Below are positions 20,651-29,707 of a DNA stretch of 36,374 nucleotides, one piece after another. The DNA comes from Pirellulales bacterium (lineage in GTDB: Bacteria > Planctomycetota > Planctomycetia > Pirellulales > JACPPG01). The notes below the pieces were generated by a model. It was not told where the DNA came from, searched no databases, and saw only the letters and a program-made list of their open reading frames with translations. The translations under genes and the position numbers were made by a program. The stretch is from the NCBI GenBank assembly GCA_036490175.1, contig DASXEJ010000258.1:1-36374 (forward strand), read 5' to 3'. Every line of letters starts with the position of its first letter. Positions within the stretch are counted from its first letter, which is position 1.

Positions 20651-20920
20651 CTCACACGGTAGAAGTCACAGGTTCGAGTCCTGTAACGCCCATTCGTTGT
20701 AAGCCCCGCCGAAACGAGCATTTCTGTTACCTGCCGATGGTCGGCAGTGCGGCCTTGAAGTCCTCCGAAATCCGGTAGTCTACCGGCTTGCTGATGGCTG
20801 GAGGTGCGCACGATGTCCGCTACCAATTCGGCACGCATTTCATCATAGCGCCGTCACAAGCCAACGGGCCAAGCGGTGGGCACGCTTGCTGGCAAGGACG
20901 GATATCTAGGGCTTTGGGGA
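20651..20920 (+). repeat. tRNA-fragment/integrase-stub repeat, copy 1
   Basis: Begins with a tRNA 3' half: CTCACAC anticodon-loop-like sequence, TAGAAGTC variable region, the T arm CAGGTTCGAGTCCTG, and TAACGCCCA. No 5' half (GGGCGTT expected) is present. It continues through CTGCCGA-TGG-TCGGCAG and CCGGTAG-T-CTACCGG (20772-20786) into the start of an integrase gene. Copies are at 24353-24622 and, shorter, 26771-26875. It is most simply an attachment-site remnant left by an element that integrates in this tRNA. Confidence 0.75.
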
Positions 20921-21340
20921 ACGGCTGCCAGCCGAGCAGAGTACGATCGTTTGATTGGCGAATGGATTTCCAACGGTCGACAGCTCAACGACGTTTCGGA
21001 CAGCTCGATCAATGAGTTGATTGCTGCGTATTTTGAATTTGCTCAAGGCTACTACCAGAAAGACGGGAAGCCCATGGGCGCGATTGCGGGCATTAGAATA
21101 GCTCTCGGGTTTTTGCGAGGTTCTTATGGTCATACGCTCGTGAGCGAATTTGGTCCCCTTGCATTGATCGCTTTACGTGACCGCATGATTGAAGCGGGAC
21201 AGAGTCGTGGCTACGTCAATGGCAATGTGGACCGCATCCGAAGTTGTTTTAGTAGTTTATGGGCATGGCTCGCCGATTCCCGGCTACGACCGACGAACCG
21301 CTCGCGCCGTCTCGATTGGAAACTTGCGATCAGCTACTAG
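20813..21340 (+). pseudogene. truncated integrase with TAG at codon 12
   Basis: After GGAGG, the ATG at 20813 reads MSATNSARISS, then TAG (20846-20848), then RRHKPTGQAVGTLAGKDGYL, GLWGTAASRAEYDRLIGEWI and on to a tRNA-targeting-integrase N-terminal domain (DSSINELIAAYFEFAQGYYQ, GPLALIALRDRMIEAGQSRG, YVNGNVDRIRSCFSSLWAW). Planctomycete integrases of this type normally carry SYRRHK here, so TAG replaces a Tyr codon. Sequence similarity stops near 21275, before any catalytic domain. A shorter stub with the same TAG is at 24516. Confidence 0.75.
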
Positions 21341-21640
21341 GACGGTACTTATTTCCCAGGGCGCCGCGGCAACTGCTTGCGGTTTGGTAATGTGATCGCA
21401 GTTTCGTCGCCTTAACCGCAAACTACGTTGCAGGCTGCGGCAGCGCAGTTTAGTCTGCTGCCTGGGCGTCGACTTTGGTGGTAGCGTCCTAGCCGCGTTC
21501 GAACGACGAATCACCACGTCGCGACTCAGTCCCTGTCGCTTTCGCGTCCGCGGGCCGAGCGTTGTGTTTTTGAGCGGTGCGCGTTGCCCGTTCGGCTTTC
21601 ATATTGGACGGTCTTTGTTTCTCTCGAAAGGGTGGGAGCG
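21341..21640. other. non-coding stretch with one hairpin
   Basis: TTGCGGTT and AACCGCAA form an 8-bp inverted repeat around 21378-21425. No gene, terminator or promoter is otherwise recognised. The last part holds the GGTGGGAG ribosome-binding site of the next gene. Confidence 0.4.
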
Positions 21641-24013
21641 ATGGTACGAGGGCGTGTCGTATGGCGCAACGTCAGGCGGGGAACCCTATCCGCAACAGCC
21701 GTCTTGGTGATCTTGCTAGGGCCGACAAGCATCGCGCTGGCACAATTCACGTTGCTCAATCAATTCGCTAACGGTGCGGCGAATAGTCCGGGATATTTAC
21801 AGTACCCAATCGACGTCGGCAATGTTGGACCGGACGGACAAGTTCTCGTTGATCAGGGCCAGTTGGGAACAGACGGCATTGTCAAAGCTTACTCAGCGGA
21901 CGGCAGCTTCGTGCAAACGCTCGCGAACGGACCTGTTGGTTCGGAGGTGTCCTTCAACCAGCCGGGCTATTCCGCGATCGGTGCAGATGGGACGTATTAT
22001 GTCTCCGATTTCCTTCACCAAACCGTAGTTGTCGCTGGCACCACTGGCGTCGCGAATCATTACCTGCCGAGCGTGGCCGCTTTCAGTGACCCTGCTGGTG
22101 TCGCGGCCAGCGCTGCCGGCACGCTATATGTCGCCGATAAAGATCACATCGACGTCTACGGCACGATATTTAACGGGACCAGCTATCCGTCCTTGGGAAG
22201 CTTCGGTTCAGCGGGGTCCGGTGCTGGCCAATTTGGCGCCTTTGGCATTGGAGCCATTACGCTCGACTCGACAGGCGCGAACCTATACGTTGCTGACGGT
22301 GGGAATAACCGCATCGACGTTTTTTCGTCCGCAGGCGCTTACGAATCGTCAATCGGCAACTTGTCGGGACCTGGCCAACTCACCTTTCCGACCGGGGTCG
22401 GCGTCAGCGGGACCGGCTTGGTTTTCGTGGCCGATGACGACCCCGGCATAAAGGTCTTTTCATCTGGCGGTGCGTATCAAGAAACGGTCGCGGCCACGGT
22501 GAACGGCCAATCCTTTCACGCGGTTTCTGTCTCGGTGGCACCAACCGGGCTAGTGTATATAGCCGGGCAATTCAGCGGTGGCGGCAGCCTTGGCGCTTTC
22601 CGCTATTTTGATCCTGCTTCGTGGGCTTCGGGCACCAACACTTTCACCAATCCGACAACCGGACCCACAAGCGTGGCGGTGGGCACCGGTCGGTTGCTGG
22701 GCACGAACCTGACACTCGATGCCACCAAGGGCCTGGTGGTCGGCCAGACAACAACGGTCAATAACGGCGGATCGCTCACGTTGGCCGGAGGTACCCTGAA
22801 CACGGGCAGTCTGACGGTCGACGGCACCGCGAGCAACGCCAATTTCACTATGACCGGCGGTAGCCTGACGACCGACGCGATCACGGTCAGCAATGGCGGC
22901 ATCGCAGATTTTGTCGGGCAGCCGCTTTCGGTGGCGCTCGGCGGCACGGTGTCGGTCGCGGATGCCAACTCGCAATTCAAAGTTGAGCAAGGCGCGACGT
23001 TTTCGGCCACGGGGCTGACGAATCACGGCCAGGTTACTGTCGGGTCGAATGCCGATTTCATCGTTTTCAACCCGGTGGTCAATCAGGCCACGGTTAACCT
23101 CAACGGCGGCGAACTCGACATCCGCGGCTTGCTCGGCAACGCGCCAGGTAGCACGATCCAAGGCACCGGCACGCTGAACACGTCCTCAGGACTGTCCAAT
23201 AGCGGCAGCGTGCAACTAACAGGGCAGGCAAGCATATTTGGCACTGTCAACAATCTGGCAACCGGCGGCACGATCGAAGTATCAGGCGCGCAGAGCCACA
23301 CGTTCTTCGGCGGTGTAGTCAACGACGGCACGTTCACGATCGACGCGGGTTCGAGCGCCGCGTTCCAGGGAGGCTACGCTGGTCCGAACGGCACGGCCGG
23401 CACGGGCACGGCCACTTTTGCCGGCGGGCTGTCACCCGGCGTTCCGACCGACATGGCTTTCGGCGGTAGTGTCGCGTTGCAGCATGCAAACGTTACCACA
23501 TTGCAACTGGCAGGCACCACGGCAGGCAGTGGTTACGACAAGATCGACGTCGCGGGACAACTCAGTTTCGATGGCACGCTACTGGTGGCGCTGCAAAGCT
23601 TCACGCCGCAAGTTGGCGAGGTGTTTCACCTGTTTTCGTGGGGAAGCGAGGTCGGCACATTCTCGCAGTTGAGCTTGCCGGCGCTGCCAACCGGCTTGTC
23701 GTGGAACGCAGCGCAGCTTTACACGCAAGGTAACTTGAGAGTGACCATCAGCGGCGACGTGAACGCCGACGGCGTCGTCAATGGACTGGATATAAATCAG
23801 ATCGCCACCAAGTGGTTGGCCACCGGTACTGGTATCGCTGGTGACGCCAACAACGACGGCGTAATCAACGGTTTGGATATCAACGCGGTAGCCTCGAACT
23901 GGCTCCACACGGCGGGCGGTGGTACTGAGGTTGGCGCGGCTGTCCCTGAACCCACAAGCTTCATGATCGCCGCGCTCGCCGGACTCGCCTTACTGGCCCA
24001 CGGACGTCGTTGA
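21641..24013 (+). CDS. NHL/beta-passenger/dockerin PEP-CTERM surface protein, copy 1
   Basis: The 790-residue secreted protein starts MVRGRVVWRNVRRGTLSATA with a signal peptide ending near ALA-Q. Residues about 40-300 form NHL-type propeller repeats (DSTGANLYVADGGNNRIDVF, GVGVSGTGLVFVADDDPGIK). About 350-640 are short beta-helix-like repeats (VNNGGSLTLAGGTLNTGSLT, VSNGGIADFVGQPLSVAL). About 703-755 is a type I dockerin with two calcium loops (GDVNADGVVNGLDINQIATK and GDANNDGVINGLDINAVASN). The end is VPEPTSFMIAALAGLALLAH plus GRR, the exosortase sorting signal. It is a close paralogue of the minus-strand gene at 29819-32188 and is flanked by tRNA-fragment repeats. A role in surface matrix is inferred. 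Confidence 0.85.
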   Translation: MVRGRVVWRNVRRGTLSATAVLVILLGPTSIALAQFTLLNQFANGAANSPGYLQYPIDVGNVGPDGQVLVDQGQLGTDGIVKAYSADGSFVQTLANGPVGSEVSFNQPGYSAIGADGTYYVSDFLHQTVVVAGTTGVANHYLPSVAAFSDPAGVAASAAGTLYVADKDHIDVYGTIFNGTSYPSLGSFGSAGSGAGQFGAFGIGAITLDSTGANLYVADGGNNRIDVFSSAGAYESSIGNLSGPGQLTFPTGVGVSGTGLVFVADDDPGIKVFSSGGAYQETVAATVNGQSFHAVSVSVAPTGLVYIAGQFSGGGSLGAFRYFDPASWASGTNTFTNPTTGPTSVAVGTGRLLGTNLTLDATKGLVVGQTTTVNNGGSLTLAGGTLNTGSLTVDGTASNANFTMTGGSLTTDAITVSNGGIADFVGQPLSVALGGTVSVADANSQFKVEQGATFSATGLTNHGQVTVGSNADFIVFNPVVNQATVNLNGGELDIRGLLGNAPGSTIQGTGTLNTSSGLSNSGSVQLTGQASIFGTVNNLATGGTIEVSGAQSHTFFGGVVNDGTFTIDAGSSAAFQGGYAGPNGTAGTGTATFAGGLSPGVPTDMAFGGSVALQHANVTTLQLAGTTAGSGYDKIDVAGQLSFDGTLLVALQSFTPQVGEVFHLFSWGSEVGTFSQLSLPALPTGLSWNAAQLYTQGNLRVTISGDVNADGVVNGLDINQIATKWLATGTGIAGDANNDGVINGLDINAVASNWLHTAGGGTEVGAAVPEPTSFMIAALAGLALLAHGRR

Positions 24014-24054
24014 TTAGGATGATGCGCTTCCTGATCCGGACTCAAATCCATTAG

Positions 24055-24622
24055 GGTGCGCACCGTGGCATTGACGATGCGAGAAGCCCACGGCCTCCCT
24101 AACAACACCGCGGTTTCTTCTGATGAAAAGCTGCGGAGGAACATGAGAATCCGAACGGAACCCCGGTCCGGCAAAGCTGAAAAGGCAACGTCGATCTCGC
24201 CTGCCGGTAAACTACCGGATTCGGAATCGGACTACCGCGATTCCCCGCGTAGAAACTGGATTGTTTGCAAGCGTTTGCAATGGGGCAGCTTTGGGATAAG
24301 ATCCCTGAAAAGCACGGAGCTTTTGGGCTTTTAGCGGTTCCGGCAGGATTTTCTCACACAGTAGAAGTCGCAGGTTCGAGTCCTGCAACGCCCATTCGTT
24401 GTAAGCCCCGCCGAAACGAGCATTTCTGTTACCTGCCGACGTTCGGCAGTGCGGGCCTTGAAGTCCTCCGAAATCCGGTAGCCTACCGGATTGCTGATGG
24501 CTGGAGGTTCGCACGATGTCCGCTACCAATTCGGCACGCATCCCATCATAGCGCCGTCACACGCCAACGGGTCAGGCTGTGGTCACTCTTGCTGGCAAGG
24601 ACCGATTTCTAGATCTTTGGAG
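24055..24622 (+). repeat. tRNA-fragment/integrase-stub repeat, copy 2 (extended)
   Basis: The part from CTCACACA at 24353 to 24622 matches copy 1 closely, including the T arm CAGGTTCGAGTCCTG, CTGCCGA hairpin region and CCGGTAG-C-CTACCGG (24475-24489). Upstream, 24055-24352 resembles 26578-26770 of copy 3 (GTGCGCACC start, CCGGTA-AAC-TACCGG at 24204-24218, ACTACCGCGATT, GCGGTTCCGGC), although more diverged. So the full unit is up to about 570 bp and lies between two cargo genes. Confidence 0.7.
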
Positions 24623-24656
24623 AACCCATCGTGACTCAGCACTTTATCGCGATTGA
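24516..24656 (+). pseudogene. integrase N-terminal stub with the same TAG as copy 1
   Basis: The ATG at 24516 reads MSATNSARIPS, TAG (24549-24551), then RRHTPTGQAVVTLAGKDRFL, DLWRTHRDSALYRD and TGA at 24654-24656. It matches the first ~30 codons of the stub at 20813, including the nonsense codon at position 12, so the two descend from an already dead integrase or were homogenised afterwards. Similarity ends about 40 nt before the 3' end of the glycosidase-like gene. Confidence 0.7.
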
Positions 24657-24694
24657 CACGATAAAGCGCCATGCGTCGCAATCCCGCAATCGCG

Positions 24695-26539
24695 TTATTT
24701 AACCCGGAAGCCGAAAAGGTCGGCGTCCAGCAGCTCGATGAAGAGCACCACGCTGCGGCCCTGCAACTCCTTGAGGCTCGAACCGTTCTTGAATCGCACC
24801 ACTTGCTCGACGCTGTTCGCGTCGATGGGAATGCAGTCCTCCCGTGAAAATCCGGCGAGCACGTTCTGCTCCAGCAGGTGCGGTGCGAGGCTGTCGGTGG
24901 TGTCTTTGAGTGTGCGAACCGGCTTGTATTCGGCGATGCCGACCCGGACGCGCCCACGGCTGGCGTCCACGTTGAGCTGCAAGGTGTCGCCTGAAACCAC
25001 AAAGGGCTTGGTGACCAGAGTTTCCATCTGGCTCTTCGTGCGCAGGCTCACATACCGATTGTGCTTTTGCGTATACAACGCGATCTGCCCCTTCCGAACC
25101 CGATCGGCGTAACGCGTGCTCCTCTGGGCGTCGGTGCGTGTGACGAGATGATCTCCATTCATAACACCGACGTAAAACCAATCCTCGTCCTCCACGAGGA
25201 CCGGCGGGGCCGCAAACATAATTAGGCGATCATAACTGTCCTCCTCGGTACCGTGCGGAATCCAGGCCTCGCGGCTGGCGGTGCGATCCCACGTGCGCCC
25301 GCCGTCGCGACTCAGCGTGATGCGCATTTCGTTCGTTCCCTTGCGCGCCCAGGGCCAAAGGGATGGATTCTCGGCCGTGGCTGGCCAGGGCCAGCCCTGG
25401 CGCCGGCCGGACATTTCGGGCGCGCTTTTATCCAAGACCGGCCCCCCTTGCGGCGAGGAGCGGTCGCCGTGGAACCAGCTCAATAGCCCTAACACCACCC
25501 CATCCTGACAAAAGGGTGCCATCGACATCGGCTCGTCGTAATAGTCCGCGCGGTGCGGATCCGCCGCATCAGGGGTCAGAACGATGTCCGAGGTCCAGTG
25601 CTTGAGGTCGGGCGATGCGAAGCGAGCGATTTCGCGCGTCGGCAGCCAGTGCGGCACCGCGTTCTGGACGATGGCCACCCACTCCTGGTGCTGCGCGTCC
25701 CAAAAACTGAGAGTGCGTCCGCGCGGGCTGAAGGTGCCATCGACCGGCGTGAGTTTTTCCTTCCAGTCGCGGTCGTTGATGAAGTCCGGCAATTCGGCCC
25801 CAAAGTAGTTGCGGCCGTCGATGTTGAAAGCGTACCGCCTGGCAGGATCGGTCACGTCGCCGTACAGCGCGAGATCCATGAAACCGAACGGGCTAAGAGT
25901 GTTATTGTCCCGCCCGACTCCGGTGGGATGAGTAAACGGCGTATACTTCTTCCAGTCGGTCCCTGTCGGCTGATCGAGAATGCCGAGGTTCGGTTTTTCC
26001 CAATGGACGCCGTCCTTGCTCGTCGCATAACCAGCCGTCGTCACGTACTCTTGATCGGGGTCCGGCGGACGGGAATCCGCCACCTTGGTACGCCATGCGC
26101 CATCGGCAAAGATTACGTCATTGATCGTGGAAGAACGCGCATCGCTCTTGGGAATCCACCACACGGCGGTGTAGTAGCCAACGAATGTGCCGTCGGCTTT
26201 TCGCACGAAGTGAGTAGGCAGCGCGCTATGAGTTTCCCACGGCTTATCATTCGCAATCACGACACCCCTGGCCTTGGGGTGATGCACGACGCGGTCCAAG
26301 CCCGTGCCACGGGCGACCGCGAAGTCGTCGATGAACAGCTGCCAGTGCTGCGGGTCGATAGCCTGTTCTTTGCCATTGTCGGTTTTTTTGTCCGCTTGTT
26401 TATCAGCGATCGGGTTGGAATCCGCAGCGGTCTGCTGCGCTGACAGCTCCGTCAGCGGATTGAAGGCAACGACAAGTATCAATACAGCGACCGCCCGCAT
26501 GCTTCGAATAAGTAGGCGCATGGTGTTCATAGATGCCAT
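24695..26539 (-). CDS. secreted glycosidase-like protein (five-bladed-propeller type)
   Basis: The ~614-residue protein has a signal peptide (MRLLIRSMRAVAVLILVVAF ... LSA-QQ). A short Lys/Asp-rich linker follows, then a domain opening QHWQLFIDDFAVARGTGLDR with VVHHPKARG, typical of planctomycete proteins related to GH32/GH43-like propellers. Later parts have repeated D-G-x-W/T-F and E-S/A motifs (DGVHWEKPNLGILD, MRITLSRDGGRTWDRTASRE) and a C-terminal beta-sandwich (TLQLNVDASRGRVRVGIAEY ... SSLKELQGRSVVLFIELLDA DLFGFRVK). Catalytic acids cannot be assigned by eye. It probably acts on extracellular polysaccharide. Several Met codons near the start are possible. Confidence 0.6.
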   Translation of the reverse strand: MASMNTMRLLIRSMRAVAVLILVVAFNPLTELSAQQTAADSNPIADKQADKKTDNGKEQAIDPQHWQLFIDDFAVARGTGLDRVVHHPKARGVVIANDKPWETHSALPTHFVRKADGTFVGYYTAVWWIPKSDARSSTINDVIFADGAWRTKVADSRPPDPDQEYVTTAGYATSKDGVHWEKPNLGILDQPTGTDWKKYTPFTHPTGVGRDNNTLSPFGFMDLALYGDVTDPARRYAFNIDGRNYFGAELPDFINDRDWKEKLTPVDGTFSPRGRTLSFWDAQHQEWVAIVQNAVPHWLPTREIARFASPDLKHWTSDIVLTPDAADPHRADYYDEPMSMAPFCQDGVVLGLLSWFHGDRSSPQGGPVLDKSAPEMSGRRQGWPWPATAENPSLWPWARKGTNEMRITLSRDGGRTWDRTASREAWIPHGTEEDSYDRLIMFAAPPVLVEDEDWFYVGVMNGDHLVTRTDAQRSTRYADRVRKGQIALYTQKHNRYVSLRTKSQMETLVTKPFVVSGDTLQLNVDASRGRVRVGIAEYKPVRTLKDTTDSLAPHLLEQNVLAGFSREDCIPIDANSVEQVVRFKNGSSLKELQGRSVVLFIELLDADLFGFRVK

Positions 26540-26577
26540 TGTTTTAGGGATAGCGGGGATTACGACTACAAGCAGCG

Positions 26578-26875
26578 ATATGCGCACCCTGCATTGCGGA
26601 CTAGCGAGGAGAGAAGGATTGCAGCCGGTAAGCTACCGGATCGCTGTCTCACACTACCGCGATTTGTCGAGAGAGGCCACTACTGTCTGCGACTATTTGC
26701 AGTACTCTCGACTCGGACTAAAACCCGGAAAAGACCGGAGGATTTAGGCTTTGCGGTTCCGGCGGGATTTTCTCACACGGTAGAAGTCACAGGTTTGCGT
26801 CAGGTAACGCCCACTACTTGTCAGTCTTGCCGAAGCAAGCATTCCTGTTACCTGCCGATGGTCGGCAGTGCGGCC
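26578..26875 (+). repeat. tRNA-fragment repeat, copy 3 (no integrase stub)
   Basis: The tRNA 3' fragment at 26771-26815 carries changes in the T arm (CAGGTTTGCGTCAGG), so it has decayed more than copies 1 and 2. CTGCCGA-TGG-TCGGCAG follows and similarity stops near 26875, before the integrase part. CCGGTA-AGC-TACCGG lies at 26625-26639. The upstream half matches copy 2. It separates the glycosidase-like gene from the HAF-repeat gene. Confidence 0.65.
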
Positions 26876-27273
26876 CGCTCCCCAAGCGATAAAACCGTAC
26901 ATACCGCTTTGCGCCTCCGAATGGCACTCCGCGCCATGCCAAAACTCGTCAACACTCCCCCTCGCTATCTAGGTCGCAATGTCAGCAGTGAGGCCATCGT
27001 CAGAATCGGCGGGGTCGAATGTTGCGCCGCGCGAGGAAATACCCGCTCGAACCGAATCCCACAAGCCGTGACCTCCAGGCCGCCGGTACGCTCCCATGCG
27101 ACCGTAGGAAGTTCCCAATATCTCGCGAATTCCTTTGTATCTAACATGTTGCAGGACTACTTTACAGGCATGTCTTGCCAGGCGGGTTCTGTGGTCGAAC
27201 GCAAACACCTGGGCTTGCGTTCTTTCATCATGGCGGCATTTCTGTCGTTTTGGGCCGACGAAGGAGAAGTGTC
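26876..27273. other. intergenic stretch, no supported gene
   Basis: Minus-strand frames around 26965-27208 have protein-like fragments (EFARYWELPTVAWERTGGLE; also SYGRMGAYRRPGGHG in another frame) but no start or motif that I can defend; it may be decayed coding DNA. GGAGAAG at the end serves the next gene. Confidence 0.3.
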
Positions 27274-28335
27274 ATGAAGTCGCGCGTCGCGTTTCTTGCG
27301 GTTGCGTTGGCGAACTCAGCGATATCTCTTGCCGCGGACTATACCGTCACGGATTTGGGAACACTCGGTGGCTCCGCGTCGAGCGCCCGCGCAATTAGCG
27401 ACAGCGGATTGGTCACCGGTGCGATCACAATCGGAAACCAGTCGCACGTTTTCTTGTACGACGGCACGATGCACGATATCGGGACGGGGGTTGGCGACGG
27501 CGTTAACGACGCCGGTATGGTGACGGGGACGACGCCTGGCGCCTCGCCGGACGATTCGTCGCGCGTCTTCCTGTACGACGGCACGATGCACGATCTGGGC
27601 CCGGGCGCGAGCTACGGCATCAACAACAGCGGTGAGATCGTGCTGGACGGTATCCTTGGACAGGGGTTTCTCTATTACGGCGGATCGATGCACCCCATGC
27701 CGCTCTTACCCGGGGGGATAAACTATGCCATCCCGCTGGCGATCAACAATAGCGGCGAAGCCGCCGGCGTCGGTGACGCGCCGCTCGGATACAACCCAGG
27801 AGCTGAGCTGTACGCCTTTCTGTATGACGGGACGACGATGCACGACATCGGAACGCACGGACAGACTCCTGACGCGGTGCTGTTCACGAGCATCGCGTAC
27901 GGCCTGAACGGACATGGAGATGTTGTGGGAACGGATACGGCTCTATCGACCGGCGGCGCGGGAATTAGCGGCGGATTTCTCAACATTGGCGGCGTCGAGA
28001 ATGCCATTCCGGGGATTGCCCCGACCGGGGTCAACAATAGCGACATTGTGGTCGGGACGTCGACAACCGGGGCGGCCATCTATACCCTGGGCGGCGGGCT
28101 GGTGAATCTTGATGCGCTCATTGCTCCTTCGTCGGGATGGCACATCACGGCTGCCGCCGCAATCAACGACGCCGGACAGATTGTCGGATCCGGCAGTTTC
28201 GACGGCGGCCCGCTGCACGCCGTGCTGCTAAATCCTGTCCCCGAGCCATCCACTATCGCCCTGGCGGGCTTCGGGGCGCTGGCGATGATGTTGATTCGAT
28301 GGATCGGGCGCCAAGGACATTGCACGTCACGATGA
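27274..28335 (+). CDS. HAF-repeat PEP-CTERM secreted protein
   Basis: The 353-residue product has a signal peptide (MKSRVAFLAVALANSAISLA) and then tandem HAF-type repeats (YTVTDLGTLGGSASSARAIS, VFLYDGTMHDIGTGVGDGVN, VFLYDGTMHDLGPGASYGIN, AINNSGEAAGVG, AINDAGQIVGSG). Each unit pairs a beta-rich xFLYDGTMxDIGT with AINxxGxIVG. It ends VPEPSTIALAGFGALAMMLI and a basic tail, the PEP-CTERM signal. GGAGAAG lies before the ATG at 27274, which is preferred over the in-frame extension from 27175. It converges with the next gene, their stops overlapping by 9 nt. Confidence 0.85.
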   Translation: MKSRVAFLAVALANSAISLAADYTVTDLGTLGGSASSARAISDSGLVTGAITIGNQSHVFLYDGTMHDIGTGVGDGVNDAGMVTGTTPGASPDDSSRVFLYDGTMHDLGPGASYGINNSGEIVLDGILGQGFLYYGGSMHPMPLLPGGINYAIPLAINNSGEAAGVGDAPLGYNPGAELYAFLYDGTTMHDIGTHGQTPDAVLFTSIAYGLNGHGDVVGTDTALSTGGAGISGGFLNIGGVENAIPGIAPTGVNNSDIVVGTSTTGAAIYTLGGGLVNLDALIAPSSGWHITAAAAINDAGQIVGSGSFDGGPLHAVLLNPVPEPSTIALAGFGALAMMLIRWIGRQGHCTSR

Positions 28336-29598
28336 ATTAGTCTCTTTCGCAGACTTTTCTTTCGAGACGTTGCCGCGCCACGCGATACCAATAGTCAGGG
28401 CAAGTAGGCCCAGGGCCAGAGACGACGGCTCGGGCACTGTCACGGAAAATAAGATGCCACCTCCGCTGCCCGAATCCGGATTGGCGTAGCCGTAGACTGT
28501 TGAGCCGTCGACCGCCAGATATCCTGCAGGATTATAACCAGTAAAATTGTGCAGGACCTGGTAGTTCGATCCATCTGAATTCATTGAAAATATCAGGCCA
28601 TCGCCGGTCGGACCGCCGGTCGAAACCGTGCCGACCAACAGCGAGCCGCTATGAACCAGATTGCCAAGTTGGTATCCCGCAGTGCCGAAGTCTGCGAAGC
28701 TGTGCAGCATCTGATAATTCGAACCATCGAGATTCATCGAGAAGATCGTGCCGTCGCTGGCAAGTGGCACGCCGCCCGCGTTGGTGGTGCCAAATAGCTG
28801 CGAACCAATTTGCACAAGGCCCGTGTATGACTGGTTGCCAGTAGCGTCGAACTGATGCAGGACCTGAAAATTCTGTCCGTTGGGGCTGACGGAGTAGATC
28901 ACACCAACATTGTTCTGACCTCCCGCCGAGGTGGTGCCGTAGAGCGTCGACCCGACGGCCAAAAGCGGGCCGTGTGGGAAGTCGCCGTCTGTTCCGTTGA
29001 ACGCATGGATCGTCTGGAGATTCGAGCCATCCACATTCAGTGAAAGCACGCTTGAGCCATTTGCGTAGACTCCGAAAAGTTGCGACCCCAGCAGCGTCAG
29101 CGGCGAAAGTGGTGCATCGGAGTTGCTCGGGAAGCTCGACAGCACTTGAGAATCTGAGCCGTCCAAAGCCATCGATAGCACTTTGCCGGGATTCGTGGGC
29201 GACGCGTATTGCGTAACGCCATAAAGTTTCGAGCCCACCTCGGTGAGGCTCAGGAACATGCTCCCCTCGGTCGTCGTGTCGAGCTGATGGAGCGTCTGAA
29301 AGTTGCTGCCGTCGACAGCGACCGAGAACGCGGTGTCGCGGGTCGTACCGTACAGCGTCGAGTCGATGTCCAATAGATTGCCGCCGAGTTGCACATTGTT
29401 TGGAAACGTGAACAGGGTCTGGTATCCGTCGGCCAGCGCTGTGGAAACAGCCAAACCGCCCAGCATCGCGAGGGTCATGCATGTGGTCGCGGCAAATCGC
29501 GAGATGCACAAGTAATTATGTCGAACAACGGGCCGCAGTGCGGTTCGCAAGAAAGACCAATCCATCGCAGCCACCTGCCCATTGTCGCCCTGTGCCAT
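28327..29598 (-). CDS. GloVer-repeat PEP-CTERM secreted protein
   Basis: The ~423-residue product contains tandem GloVer-type repeats of about 45-50 residues (LGSQLFGVYANGSSVLSLNV, GSNLQTIHAFNGTDGDFPHG, VGSTLYGTTSAGGQNNVGVI, NGQNFQVLHQFDATGNQSYT), each with YG(T/V)T-S/N-AGG and xFQxLHxF. The signal region is TTCMTLAMLGGLAVSTALAD. The end is VPEPSSLALGLLALTIGIAW followed by a charged tail. The ATG at 29598 has AGGA about 9 nt upstream. The repeats form a propeller-like surface domain whose ligand is unknown. Confidence 0.8.
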   Translation of the reverse strand: MAQGDNGQVAAMDWSFLRTALRPVVRHNYLCISRFAATTCMTLAMLGGLAVSTALADGYQTLFTFPNNVQLGGNLLDIDSTLYGTTRDTAFSVAVDGSNFQTLHQLDTTTEGSMFLSLTEVGSKLYGVTQYASPTNPGKVLSMALDGSDSQVLSSFPSNSDAPLSPLTLLGSQLFGVYANGSSVLSLNVDGSNLQTIHAFNGTDGDFPHGPLLAVGSTLYGTTSAGGQNNVGVIYSVSPNGQNFQVLHQFDATGNQSYTGLVQIGSQLFGTTNAGGVPLASDGTIFSMNLDGSNYQMLHSFADFGTAGYQLGNLVHSGSLLVGTVSTGGPTGDGLIFSMNSDGSNYQVLHNFTGYNPAGYLAVDGSTVYGYANPDSGSGGGILFSVTVPEPSSLALGLLALTIGIAWRGNVSKEKSAKETNSS

Positions 29599-29707
29599 TG
29601 ATGTTGTTCCTGGGATGACCTTGTGCCCTGTCGGGTCGGTGGAACTTGCGACGTGCCAGAAATCGCGATGCGTAGCATGACCCGCAAATGTTCTCCCTGT
29701 TCTCACT

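Noticed and set aside
20651-20700. Complete tRNA gene
   Set aside because: Only the anticodon-loop-to-3' part is present. No matching 5' acceptor strand (GGGCGTT expected) lies upstream in any of the three copies.
20602-20838. Minus-strand frame containing RTRTCDFYRV, and the similar 24212-24541 frame with LQDSNLRLLL
   Set aside because: These peptides are the well-known false translations of the antisense of a tRNA 3' end. Both frames lie exactly on the tRNA fragments of the repeats.
22550-23161. Long minus-strand frames inside the surface-protein gene (also 28649-29509)
   Set aside because: They are produced by repetitive high-GC coding sequence on the other strand and have no start signal or domain.
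25553-26443. 296-codon plus-strand open frame
   Set aside because: Antisense to the glycosidase-like gene, with Arg-rich composition and no motif. The minus-strand gene has a signal peptide and family motifs.
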